From: Sphingopyxis sp.
GTDB taxonomy: Bacteria > Pseudomonadota > Alphaproteobacteria > Sphingomonadales > Sphingomonadaceae
Assembly: GCF_025869345.1 (NCBI RefSeq)
Contig: NZ_JAOZVW010000095.1
Coordinates: 1 to 39,000 of the forward strand
Reading direction: 5' to 3'
Length of the DNA stretch: 39,000 nucleotides
The notes under the pieces are model-generated. The model was not told the origin of the DNA, did not search any database, and was given only the letters and a program-made list of their open reading frames with translations. This document shows positions 29,471 to 39,000 of the stretch, one piece after another. Position 1 is the stretch's first letter; every line of letters begins with the position of its first letter. Made by a program: the position numbers and the translations under genes.

Positions 29471-30889
29471 TCAGAACAGCTCGCCCTGCCCCCGGCCCGG
29501 CGTCGGCGGCGCCTTGCGCGCCGGACGCGGCACGGGCGGCGGCGCGTCGCCATCGGCGACTTCGGCGGGCACGTCGCCGTCGGCGAACTGCAGCCGGAGA
29601 TGCCCCGCGGCGCGCGCCTTGGCCGCGCTCGTCACGATCGCGCCCCCGGCATCGCGCACCATCGCATAGCCGCGCGACAGCAGCGCGCGCGGGTCGAGCG
29701 ACGCGAGCAATCGCTCCAGCCCTTCCAGCCGCGCGCGGTCGCGGTCGAGCCGCCGTTCGAGCAGCGACGGCCTGAGCGCGCCCGACCGCGACGCCAGCCG
29801 TTCGGCGACCACCGCGAGCCGGTGCCGCTGCGCGCGGTCGATCCGCCCCTCGGCATCGTCGAGCCGCTGGCGCTGCGGCGCATAGAGCGCCTCGCGCTTC
29901 GGCAGGTGCCGCGCCAGCGCCGTCAACCGCTCGCGCGCCAGCGCGGTATGGCGGCTCGCCGCGCCGATCATCCGCCCGCCGCGCGCCGCGAGTTCGGCGG
30001 CGAGGTCGGCGCGCACCGGCACCGCCAGCTCGGCGGCGGCGGTCGGGGTCGGCGCGCGCACGTCGGCGGCATAGTCAGCGAGCGTCACGTCGGTTTCGTG
30101 CCCCACCGCGCTGATCGTCGGGATGCGGCAATCGGCGATCGCGCGCACGACGACCTCTTCGTTGAACGCCCACAGATCCTCGATCGACCCGCCGCCGCGC
30201 GCGACGATGACGAGGTCGGGGCGCGGCACCGGCCCGCCGGGCACGAGCGCGTCGAAGCCGCGCACCGCCTTGGCGACCTGCGCCGCCGCGCCCTCGCCCT
30301 GCACCAGCACCGGCCAGACGATCACATGCGTCGGGAAGCGGTCGGCGAGGCGGTGGAGGATGTCGCGGATCACCGCCCCGGTCGGCGAGGTGACGACGCC
30401 GATGATCCGCGGCAGGCGCGGCAACGGCTGCTTGCGCTCGCGGTCGAACAGCCCTTCGCCGCCGAGCCGCGCCTTCAATTTCTCGAAGAGCAGCATCAGC
30501 GCGCCCTCGCCCGCGACCTCCAGGCTGTCGACGACGAGCTGATATTTGGAGCGCCCGGGGTAAGTGGTGAGCTTCCCGGTCGCGATCACCTCGATGCCGT
30601 CTTCCGGCCGGAAAGCGAGGCGGCCCGCCTGCCCCTTCCACATCACCATGTCGATCAGCGCATTATCGTCCTTCAGCGCCGCATAGAAATGCCCCGATGC
30701 CGCGCGTTTCGCGCCCGACAGCTCGCCGCGCACCCGGACGCGGGAAAAGCCGTCCTCGACTGTCCGCTTGATCGCCGACGACAATTGGCTGACAGACAAA
30801 GCAGGCGCATTGTCGCCTTGCCGCTCCTCGGCTAACAGCCGCGCTTCACTCTCGTCGCCGGACGCCATATCGGGAAAAGGGACTGCCAT
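29471..30889 (-). CDS. xseA: Exodeoxyribonuclease VII large subunit
   Basis: The catalytic and DNA-binding subunit of ExoVII, which degrades single-stranded DNA from both ends. The protein is 472 residues. An N-terminal OB-fold (~20-115, with [24 protein letters not shown]) is followed by the ExoVII large-subunit core ([60 protein letters not shown]), a long coiled coil (~270-400) and a disordered basic C-terminus ending GELF. I prefer the ATG at 30889 because AGGA lies 6-9 bases upstream; the ATG at 30868 has no ribosome-binding site. That start overlaps the purD start on the opposite strand. The small subunit XseB is not in the window. Confidence 0.95.
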   Translation of the reverse strand: MAVPFPDMASGDESEARLLAEERQGDNAPALSVSQLSSAIKRTVEDGFSRVRVRGELSGAKRAASGHFYAALKDDNALIDMVMWKGQAGRLAFRPEDGIEVIATGKLTTYPGRSKYQLVVDSLEVAGEGALMLLFEKLKARLGGEGLFDRERKQPLPRLPRIIGVVTSPTGAVIRDILHRLADRFPTHVIVWPVLVQGEGAAAQVAKAVRGFDALVPGGPVPRPDLVIVARGGGSIEDLWAFNEEVVVRAIADCRIPTISAVGHETDVTLADYAADVRAPTPTAAAELAVPVRADLAAELAARGGRMIGAASRHTALARERLTALARHLPKREALYAPQRQRLDDAEGRIDRAQRHRLAVVAERLASRSGALRPSLLERRLDRDRARLEGLERLLASLDPRALLSRGYAMVRDAGGAIVTSAAKARAAGHLRLQFADGDVPAEVADGDAPPPVPRPARKAPPTPGRGQGELF

Positions 30890-32165
30890 GAATATCCTGC
30901 TCATCGGGTCGGGGGGCCGCGAACATGCGCTGAGCTGGCAACTGGCACAATCGCCAAGCTGCGCCAAGCTCTATGCCGCTCCGGGCAACCCGGGGATCGA
31001 ACTCCACGCCGAGTGCGTGCCGATTCCCGCCGACGATCTGGACGGCCTGATCGGCTTCGTCCGCGCCCATGCGATCGATTTCGTCGTCGTCGGGCCCGAG
31101 GCGCCGCTCGTCGCCGGGCTCGCCGACCGGCTGCGCGAGATCGGCGTGCCGGTCTTCGGGCCGGGCGCGGCCGCCGCACGGCTCGAAGGGTCGAAGGGCT
31201 TCACGAAAGATCTCTGCGCGCGCGCCGGCATTCCGACCGCCGCCTATGCCCGCGCGACCTCGGCCGAGGAGGCGCTGGCGCTACTCGACGGCTTTTCGAT
31301 CCCCGTCGTCATCAAGGCCGACGGCCTCGCCGCGGGCAAGGGCGTGATTATCGCCGAAACGCGCGAGGACGCCGAAGCCGCAGTCGAGGAGATGTTCGCC
31401 GGCGCCTTCGGCGGCGCGGGCGCCGAGGTGGTGATCGAGGAGTTTATGACCGGCGAGGAGGCGAGCTTTTTCGCCCTCTCCGACGGCACGAACGTCCTCG
31501 CCTTCGGCAGCGCGCAGGATCACAAGCGCGTCGGCGAAGGCGACACCGGCCCCAACACCGGCGGCATGGGCGCCTACAGCCCCGCGCCGGTGCTCACCGC
31601 CGCGCTCGAAGCGGAGGTGATGGACCGCATCGTCCGCCCGACCGTGGCGACGCTCGCCGCCGAGGGCACGCCCTATGTCGGCGTCCTCTTCGCCGGGCTG
31701 ATGCTCACCGATCGGGGGCCGAAACTGATCGAATATAATTGCCGCTTCGGCGACCCCGAATGCCAGGTGCTGATGATGCGCCTCAAGGGCGATTTCGCCG
31801 CGCTGCTCCACGCCGCCGCGACCGGCACGCTCGCCGATGCGGAGCCGCCCGTCTTTTCGCACGACTATGCGCTGACCGTCGTCATGGCGGCGAAGGGCTA
31901 TCCCGGCACCCCCGAAAAGGGCGGCGCGATCCGCCGTATCGCCGATGCCGAGGCGGGCGGCGTCCGCGTCTTCCACGCCGGCACCGCCCGCGACGACCGC
32001 ACGCTGGTCGCGGCGGGCGGGCGCGTCCTGAACGTCACCGCGACAGGCAAGAGCGTCACCGAGGCGCGCGCGCGCGTTTATGCCGCGGTCGACAAGCTCG
32101 ATTTCCCCAGCGGCTTCTGCCGCCGCGACATCGGCTGGAGAGAAGTCGCGCGCGAAGCAAAGTAG
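30888..32165 (+). CDS. purD: Phosphoribosylamine-glycine ligase (GAR synthetase)
   Basis: A cytoplasmic enzyme that joins glycine to phosphoribosylamine with ATP, the second step of purine synthesis. It has 425 residues, the usual length. The N-terminal domain opens [15 protein letters not shown]. The ATP-grasp domain shows [44 protein letters not shown] and [11 protein letters not shown], which hold the nucleotide- and Mg2+-binding residues. The C-terminal domain ends with [12 protein letters not shown]. The ATG at 30888 has AAGGGA upstream. The gene is head to head with xseA and followed at once by a type A palindrome. Confidence 0.97.
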   Translation: MNILLIGSGGREHALSWQLAQSPSCAKLYAAPGNPGIELHAECVPIPADDLDGLIGFVRAHAIDFVVVGPEAPLVAGLADRLREIGVPVFGPGAAAARLEGSKGFTKDLCARAGIPTAAYARATSAEEALALLDGFSIPVVIKADGLAAGKGVIIAETREDAEAAVEEMFAGAFGGAGAEVVIEEFMTGEEASFFALSDGTNVLAFGSAQDHKRVGEGDTGPNTGGMGAYSPAPVLTAALEAEVMDRIVRPTVATLAAEGTPYVGVLFAGLMLTDRGPKLIEYNCRFGDPECQVLMMRLKGDFAALLHAAATGTLADAEPPVFSHDYALTVVMAAKGYPGTPEKGGAIRRIADAEAGGVRVFHAGTARDDRTLVAAGGRVLNVTATGKSVTEARARVYAAVDKLDFPSGFCRRDIGWREVAREAK

Positions 32166-32170
32166 AACCG

Positions 32171-32248
32171 CCCGTCATCCCGGCGAAGGCCCGGATCTCA
32201 CCCTATCGCCATGACGCACCGGCGAGATCCCGGCCTTCGCCGGGATGA
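32171..32248. repeat. Type A palindromic repeat, 78 bp (CCCGGCGAAGGCC variant)
   Basis: 27-bp arms with one mismatch, beginning CGTCATCCCGGCGAAGGCC and ending CGCCGGGATGACG. It starts 5 bases after the purD stop codon, so it probably forms the 3' end structure of the purD mRNA. Confidence 0.94.
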
Positions 32249-32308
32249 CGAACGGGTAGACGCCGGCAAAACCCGCGAATAAGCTGATGCGAAATCAGGG
32301 AGAGCATC

Positions 32309-32938
32309 ATGGCATGGCTTCAGGAAAATTGGATCATCGCGGTCGTCGGCCTCGTCGTCGCGGTCGTGCTTCTGTGGTGGCTGTTCGGCCGCAACCGGCC
32401 CGAGGAGATCGCTCCCCCCGTCGCGCCGCCCGCCGAACCGAAGAAGCCGCTCGAAGCGGTGAAGCCCGAGATCGTCGCGGCCGAACCCGCGCGCTTCAAG
32501 CCGAAGGAACCGGCGCCAGCCGCGCCGCCGCCGTCTGCGCCGGCGCCCGTCGCCGAAACGCCTCCTCCTCCCACGCCCGCCGCACCGGCAGCGGAGATTC
32601 CCCAAGAACCCACCGCCCCTGCCGAACCCGCGCCGGAACCGGCCGCTGAAGCGCCGCCTCCCGCGCCGGCGCCAACTCCCGCGGCGAAGGCCGACAATCT
32701 CCAGCTCCTGAAAGGCATCGGGCCCAAGCTTGCCGGCCTTCTGAACGGCCTCGGCGTCACCAGCTTCCAGCAGATCGCCGACTGGACCGAGGCCGATATC
32801 GCGGCGATCGATCCGCAGCTCGGTGCGTTCCAGGGCCGTATCGCCCGCGACAATATCGTCGACCAGGCCGCCTACCTCGCCCGGGGCGACAAGGACGGCT
32901 TCGAAGCGAAATATGGCGCGCTGGGCGGAGAGCTTTAG
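32309..32938 (+). CDS. Membrane-anchored protein with Pro/Ala linker and helix-hairpin-helix domain
   Basis: A 209-residue protein in three parts. A single membrane helix at residues ~8-26 is followed by the basic GRNR. A low-complexity Pro/Ala/Glu linker spans ~31-127. A C-terminal helix-hairpin-helix-like domain (~130-195) has LQLLKGIGPKLAGLLNGLGV and FQQIADWTEADIAAID. This HhH type resembles domains fused to ribosomal L21-like and NADH-dehydrogenase-like proteins, and may bind DNA or another protein on the cytoplasmic side. The function is not known. AGGGAGAG before the ATG supports the start. It is monocistronic. Confidence 0.85.
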   Translation: MAWLQENWIIAVVGLVVAVVLLWWLFGRNRPEEIAPPVAPPAEPKKPLEAVKPEIVAAEPARFKPKEPAPAAPPPSAPAPVAETPPPPTPAAPAAEIPQEPTAPAEPAPEPAAEAPPPAPAPTPAAKADNLQLLKGIGPKLAGLLNGLGVTSFQQIADWTEADIAAIDPQLGAFQGRIARDNIVDQAAYLARGDKDGFEAKYGALGGEL

Positions 32939-32962
32939 CGTCTGTCCATCGCCGGGGCGGGA

Positions 32963-32983
32963 ATGCCGGATCGAGCCCGGCAT
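32963..32983. repeat. Short hairpin, possible repeat remnant
   Basis: ATGCCGG / CCGGCAT stem with a 7-base loop, 24 bases after the helix-hairpin-helix gene. No T-run follows. It resembles the inner part of a type A palindrome. Confidence 0.4.
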
Positions 32984-33037
32984 GTCGAAATGAGGTGGCA
33001 ACTCCGTTTGAGAGCAAGAGCGTGATTTTGCTTTCTT

Positions 33038-33422
33038 CGTCACCCCGGACTTGATCGGGGATTATCCCTTTCCAGCCCGTATGGTTTCTGACGAGAGTCT
33101 GGGGAAGCCAGTCGTGAAGCAGGCGATGCCGGCCGTTTCATAAGATTTGCGCAGAGATCGCAGAGATTTTGGTTCACGCGGAGCCGCGGAGAGGCAGGTT
33201 CGGGCCGGCAGGCCCCCTCTTTTCGTCGAGGATGCGGCAAGCCGCGGCGTTGCATGAAGAATGCCGCTTCGCGGCAAGCCCGATCTCCTCCGCGGCTCCG
33301 CGTGAACTTCGACTCTCCCTCTCTGCGATCTCTGCGCGAATCCCATCTACGCCAGCTTTCGCCGCCAAGCTGCCGCTTACATGTCTCGGGGGAGTAAAGG
33401 CCGACTTGATCCGGGGTGACGA
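33038..33422. repeat. Disrupted type A palindrome enclosing a type B inverted repeat
   Basis: A left half starting CGTCACCCCGGACTTGATC at 33038 and a partial, rearranged half (GACTTGATCCGGGGTGACG, ~33403-33421) are separated by ~340 bp that contain the type B element 33144-33342. It looks like a type A palindrome split by other repeat DNA. No gene was seen in the ~600-bp gap 32939-33536. Confidence 0.65.
33144..33342. repeat. Type B inverted repeat, ~199 bp
   Basis: The arms combine 9-base cgcagagat units (left, GATTTGCGCAGAGATCGCAG) and octamer units TTCACGCGGAGCCGCGGAG. The right arm carries the complements in the same order, ending TCTGCGATCTCTGCGCGAATC. Inside is a further palindrome around GCGGCAAGCCGCGGC. 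Confidence 0.85.
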
Positions 33423-33479
33423 GATAGGAAATCGCTCCTTCCAAATCCAAACCGAGTCACCAGCCGAAAGGACGGGAAA

Positions 33480-33508
33480 TTGACTCCGCTCATGCGCAAG
33501 TGTATTAT
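33480..33508 (+). promoter_or_regulatory. Sigma70-type promoter of the 33537 lipoprotein gene
   Basis: TTGACT at 33480-33485, a 17-base spacer and TATTAT at 33503-33508. Each hexamer matches the consensus at 5 of 6 positions. The start site should be near 33515, which gives a ~22-base leader that contains AAGGAG. Confidence 0.75.
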
Positions 33509-33536
33509 AAAGATAATGCACCAAGGAGATGCCCGA

Positions 33537-34049
33537 ATGCGTTTCGCCTATCTGCTCCCCCCGATGATGCTTCTCGCTGCCTGCGGGCAGAGCGACAGGA
33601 AAGACCAGCCCGAGGTTTCGATCAACGCGGGCGGCGAAAAGGGCGGCGTCCACATCAGCGCCGGCAAGGACGGCGGCCGGATCAAGATCGGCGGCGAGGG
33701 CGCCGGGATCGACATGAAGCTCCCCGATTTCGCGAACCTCGACATCGAGGGCGATTTCGATATCGACGGAGTGAAGCTCTATCCCGGCAGCAAGGTGGCA
33801 GCGGTCGATGTCAATGCGAGTGACGCGGATGGGACGGATAAGGCGAAGGTGCGTCTCGACTTCACCTCGCCGGCGGCTCCCGCCAAGGCGGCCGACTGGA
33901 TGGCGGCCGAATTTGCGAAGAAGGGGACGCAGGTCACGCGTACGGGCGACACGCTGGCCGGCCGGGACAAGGACGGTGCCGATTTCACGGTTCGATTCGA
34001 ACCCGACGGCAATGCGAGCAAGGGGGAGGTGCGGATCGTCAAGAATTGA
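33537..34049 (+). CDS. Predicted lipoprotein, function unknown
   Basis: A 170-residue lipoprotein with the lipobox LLAA-C16. The mature part opens with a Gly/Asp/Lys-rich segment (NAGGEKGGVHISAGKDGG, ~31-48) with an alternating strand pattern. A more compact domain follows from ~70 (DIEGDFDIDGVKLYPGSKV, WMAAEFAKKGTQV, GADFTVRFEPDG). I know similar proteins from sphingomonads but no function. The ATG at 33537 has AAGGAG 8 bases upstream and a good sigma70 promoter in front. It converges on ppc, with a type A repeat filling the gap. Confidence 0.85.
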   Translation: MRFAYLLPPMMLLAACGQSDRKDQPEVSINAGGEKGGVHISAGKDGGRIKIGGEGAGIDMKLPDFANLDIEGDFDIDGVKLYPGSKVAAVDVNASDADGTDKAKVRLDFTSPAAPAKAADWMAAEFAKKGTQVTRTGDTLAGRDKDGADFTVRFEPDGNASKGEVRIVKN

Positions 34050-34054
34050 CCCCT

Positions 34055-34147
34055 CGTCATCGCGAGGAGCGAAGCGACGCGGCAATCCAGAGTGCACGTA
34101 AGCCGCTCTGGATTGCTTCCCCCGGCTTTCGCCGGGGTCGCAATGAC
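34055..34147. repeat. Type A palindromic repeat, 93 bp, mosaic arms
   Basis: Left part CGTCATCGCGAGGAGCGAAG and right end GGTCGCAATGACG, with a shared inner GCAATCCAGAG / CTCTGGATTGC stem. The right arm carries CCCCGGCTTTCGCCGGGG, a small hairpin typical of the other type A variant, so this copy is a mosaic. It fills the gap between the convergent lipoprotein and ppc genes, 5 and 11 bases from their stops, and probably ends both transcripts. Confidence 0.9.
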
Positions 34148-34158
34148 GGCGTTTGAGT

Positions 34159-36828
<2,670 letters not shown>

Positions 36829-36892
36829 GGGCGCAAGTTGCTGCACCGCAGCAGACGCTACGTCAAGCGGCGCATAGCTATGCCTTGAAAGA

Positions 36893-37306
36893 TCAGTTCG
36901 CCTTGACGAGGGTCAACATACCCATGTCGATCGCCGGACGGCCATCGAACGCAACGCTGTTGCGCGTGTCGGTGATGAACATCAGTCGCCCCGACGCATC
37001 GCTGATCCGCGCCGAGACGGCATAGCTGTGCCGCGGGTCGAGGCGGCGCTGGTCGACCGTCAGGCGGAAGGCGAAGGGCACCTGCCGCCCGTCGGCGGTG
37101 AAGCTCTGCTGCGCGATCGTCTTTGACGGCGCGTCGGCCAGGCTGACGTCGTCGAGCCGGATCTCGACCTGCGCGGTCGGCGGCAGCGCGATGCGCTCGC
37201 GATAGGCGATGCTGCCGGTGACCGCGACCGGCTCCTCCGACGGCATGATCGTCGCGCAGGCGGCAAGGGACAGACTCAAGGTCAAGGCGGCAGCAAAACG
37301 GAGCAC
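36893..37306 (-). CDS. YbaY-like (YscW-type) lipoprotein
   Basis: A 137-residue lipoprotein with a short signal and lipobox SLAA-C17. The mature domain shows the pattern of the YbaY/YscW family: VTGSIAYRERIALPPTAQVEIRLDDVSLADAP, then FAFRLTVDQRRLDPRHSYAVSARI, and a C-terminal G-x-L-x-F-x-T-D. The family takes a beta-sandwich fold. YscW is a pilotin, while YbaY's role is unclear, so no function is claimed here. I chose the GTG at 37306 because AAAGGAG lies 6 bases before it and it gives a proper signal peptide; TTG codons further upstream are less likely. It precedes ppc by 64 bp. Confidence 0.88.
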   Translation of the reverse strand: MLRFAAALTLSLSLAACATIMPSEEPVAVTGSIAYRERIALPPTAQVEIRLDDVSLADAPSKTIAQQSFTADGRQVPFAFRLTVDQRRLDPRHSYAVSARISDASGRLMFITDTRNSVAFDGRPAIDMGMLTLVKAN

Positions 37307-37491
37307 GACATTCTCCTTTGACAACAATCCCCATCGCCCCTTCTTCGTCCCCCCACCTTAGCCGGAAGGACGGAGGTTTGGGAATAGCCTGCATCGCTCG
37401 GCTCTCGCCTGCGCGTCGATGAAAGCCACAAATGATATTTTGAAGGCGTCGATGCAGGGCTTTATGGTCTTAGGAACGAAAGGCCCCCGCC

Positions 37492-38814
37492 TCATTCGTC
37501 CTCTTCACCCTTCGGCTTCCGAAGCTCGCTGACCAGCAGCTTGTCGATCTTGCGCCCGTCCATATCGACGATCTCGAACTTCCAGCCGCGATCGGTGAAG
37601 CTCTCCCCCTCGGCGGGCAGATGCTTGAGGATCGCCAGCGCGTGGCCCGCCGCGGTCGCATAGTCGCGGTCGTCACCCAGCTCGATGCCAAGGCGCTCGG
37701 CCATCTGGTCGGCGGGCATCGACCCCGCGATCAGCAGGCTGCCATCGTCGCGCTCGGTGACGAAGGGTTCGCTGCCGATGTCCTGGTCCGACGCGAATTC
37801 GCCCGCGATCGCCGAGAGCAGGTCGGCGGGCGTCACCAGCCCCTCGAAATGCCCATATTCGTCGTGGACGAGCAGCATCGGCACCTCGGCGGCGCGCAGG
37901 CCTTCGAGCGCGTCCATCGCGTCGATCTGGTCGTGGATCACCTTCGCCGGGCGGATCAGCTTCTCGAGATCGAGCGTTTCGCCGCGGAACAATGCCCCCG
38001 CGATGTCGCGCGCCTGGACGATGCCGGCGATATCGTCGACCGAACCGCGCGCGACCGGCAGCCGCGTGTGCGGGCTTTCGAGCAGCTTGGCGCGCACCGC
38101 GTCGTCGTCCGACGCGATGTCGATCCAGTCGACGTCGATGCGCGGCGTCATCACCTCGCGCACCGGCCGGTCGGCGAGGCGCACGACGCCCGAGATGATC
38201 GCGCGCTCGCTTTCCTCGATCACGCCCGATTTCGACGCTTCCGCGACGATCAGGTGCAGTTCCTCGGCGGTCACCCGGTCCTCGGACTCGCGGTTGAGGC
38301 CGAGCAGGCGAAAAACCAGCGCCGAGCTGTTGTCGAGCAGCCAGACGAGCGGCGCCGCGACGCGCGACAGCCAGACCATCGGCGTCGCCATTGCGATCGC
38401 GATCGGTTCGGGCGCGCGCAACGCGAACTGCTTGGGCACCAGCTCGCCCACGATCAGCGAGAAATAGGTGGTGACGCCGATGACGACCGCAAAGCCCGCC
38501 GCCTGGGCATGATCGGCGTCGAGCCCGAACCACGCCGCGAGCCGGTCGGCGACCGGCTGCCCCAGGCTCGCGCCCGAATAGGCGCCCGCGAGGATGCCGA
38601 TCAGCGTGATGCCGACCTGCACCGTCGACAGGAAGCGCCCCGGATCGGCGGCGAGCTGGCGCGCGATCTTCGCGCCGCGGCTGCCGCGCTTTTCGGCCGC
38701 CTGCAAGCGCGGCCCGCGCGCCGAGACGATCGCGAGCTCGGACAGGGCGAACAGGCCGTTGAGGAGGATCAGCACCGCGATGATCGCGACGTCGGACCAG
38801 GGGAAAGGGCTCAT
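37492..38814 (-). CDS. DUF21-CBS-CorC/HlyC membrane protein (hemolysin family, CNNM-like)
   Basis: A 440-residue inner-membrane protein. The DUF21 transmembrane domain (residues ~1-190, about four helices) contains the NGLFALSELAIVSAR and VGELVPKQFAL segments. Two CBS domains (~205-330) carry REVMTPRIDVDWI, TRLPVA and MLLVHDEYGHFEGLVT. A CorC_HlyC domain (~345-430) ends with DRGWKFEIVDMDGRKIDKLLV. Relatives (CorB/CorC, CNNM) transport Mg2+ with ATP bound to the CBS pair; the hemolysin name is historical. A divalent-cation transport role is inferred from the family. It is monocistronic, and no convincing terminator was seen in the 185 bp downstream of its stop codon. Confidence 0.93.
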   Translation of the reverse strand: MSPFPWSDVAIIAVLILLNGLFALSELAIVSARGPRLQAAEKRGSRGAKIARQLAADPGRFLSTVQVGITLIGILAGAYSGASLGQPVADRLAAWFGLDADHAQAAGFAVVIGVTTYFSLIVGELVPKQFALRAPEPIAIAMATPMVWLSRVAAPLVWLLDNSSALVFRLLGLNRESEDRVTAEELHLIVAEASKSGVIEESERAIISGVVRLADRPVREVMTPRIDVDWIDIASDDDAVRAKLLESPHTRLPVARGSVDDIAGIVQARDIAGALFRGETLDLEKLIRPAKVIHDQIDAMDALEGLRAAEVPMLLVHDEYGHFEGLVTPADLLSAIAGEFASDQDIGSEPFVTERDDGSLLIAGSMPADQMAERLGIELGDDRDYATAAGHALAILKHLPAEGESFTDRGWKFEIVDMDGRKIDKLLVSELRKPKGEEDE

Positions 38815-38946
38815 CGGGCGGTCATCGGGGGGCGGTCGTGCGGCGCACGGGCGCCCGGCCCCTGTCGGCTTGGGTCATGTCCGCCCTATAGGCGATAGCG
38901 GCGGCAAAGCACAATGACCCCGCTTGAAGGGCTCGATTACCCTTCT

Positions 38947-39000
38947 CGTCACCCCGGACTTGATCCGGGGTCCCGCTTTTCGCCGTCGCTGAGCGGGACC
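38947..39000. repeat. Type A palindromic repeat (CCCCGG variant), cut by the window end
   Basis: The left arm CGTCACCCCGGACTTGATCC... and the loop CGCCGTCGCTG are present and the right arm begins GAGCGGGACC, but the window stops there. It matches 899-973 in the same orientation and would extend to about 39021. The bases 38815-38946 hold no gene that I recognise. Confidence 0.9.

Noticed and set aside
37307..37491. Possible terminator after the CorC-like gene (AGGC-GGGG-GCCT near 37480-37495)
   Set aside because: The stem is only 4 bp and overlaps the stop codon region, which is too weak to call.

Overview
The window is GC-rich, densely coding chromosomal DNA of an alphaproteobacterium. It is most likely a sphingomonad, and Sphingopyxis-like is my best guess. 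I infer this from the base and codon composition, the very large TonB-dependent receptor, the xseA-DUF2093-M23 peptidase cluster, a small secreted protein with a C/GS/C-T-W motif that I associate with sphingomonads, and an alphaproteobacterial-type heat-shock promoter in front of clpB. No tRNA, rRNA, phage, transposase or CRISPR was seen. The first ~120 bases are unusually rich in C/G homopolymer runs and encode nothing I recognise; they may be the edge of a contig.

Layout, left to right. 156-875: hisE and a HIT-family hydrolase, a short operon. 1132-9248: a giant alpha-2-macroglobulin-like protein with an intact thioester motif, followed by its usual partner pbpC (penicillin-binding protein 1C). 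9351-10982: a cationic-amino-acid-type permease ending at a strong UUCG terminator. 11343-12590 (minus): a Bcr/CflA-type MFS transporter. 12916-18381 (minus): a penicillin-acylase-family Ntn hydrolase, a two-domain M16 metallopeptidase and a small unknown protein, all on one strand. 18874-21453: clpB, with a good RpoH-type promoter. 21516-24220: a small periplasmic protein, a TPR + aspartyl/asparaginyl beta-hydroxylase protein and, divergent from it, a P-loop sulfotransferase-like protein. 24831-27983 (minus): a TonB-dependent receptor. 28257-30889 (minus): xseA, DUF2093 and an M23 lipoprotein peptidase. 30888-32165: purD, head to head with xseA so that the start codons share bases. 32309-34049: a membrane-anchored helix-hairpin-helix protein and a lipoprotein with a clear sigma70 promoter. 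34159-37306 (minus): ppc (PEP carboxylase) and a YbaY-like lipoprotein. 37492-38814 (minus): a DUF21-CBS-CorC membrane protein.

The main non-coding theme is repeats. Almost every intergenic gap over ~100 bp holds a perfect or near-perfect inverted repeat. There are three kinds: (A) ~72-95 bp palindromes that begin CGTCA and end TGACG; (B) larger inverted repeats whose arms are short tandem units of the form cgcggag / cgcagag; (C) ~150 bp inverted repeats whose arms are tandem octamers of the form cacaaagg. In three places they are nested: A inside B (18455-18804), C inside B (24306-24573) and B inside a disrupted A (33038-33422). Most lie at 3' ends of genes, where they could act as transcript ends. 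One sits directly upstream of the clpB promoter.

Functionally the window is mostly housekeeping: histidine, purine and anaplerotic metabolism, DNA repair, proteostasis and envelope maintenance. The least-described part is the beta-hydroxylase / sulfotransferase-like pair next to the TonB receptor, which could be a protein or peptide modification module. The nested repeats are the other feature worth following up.
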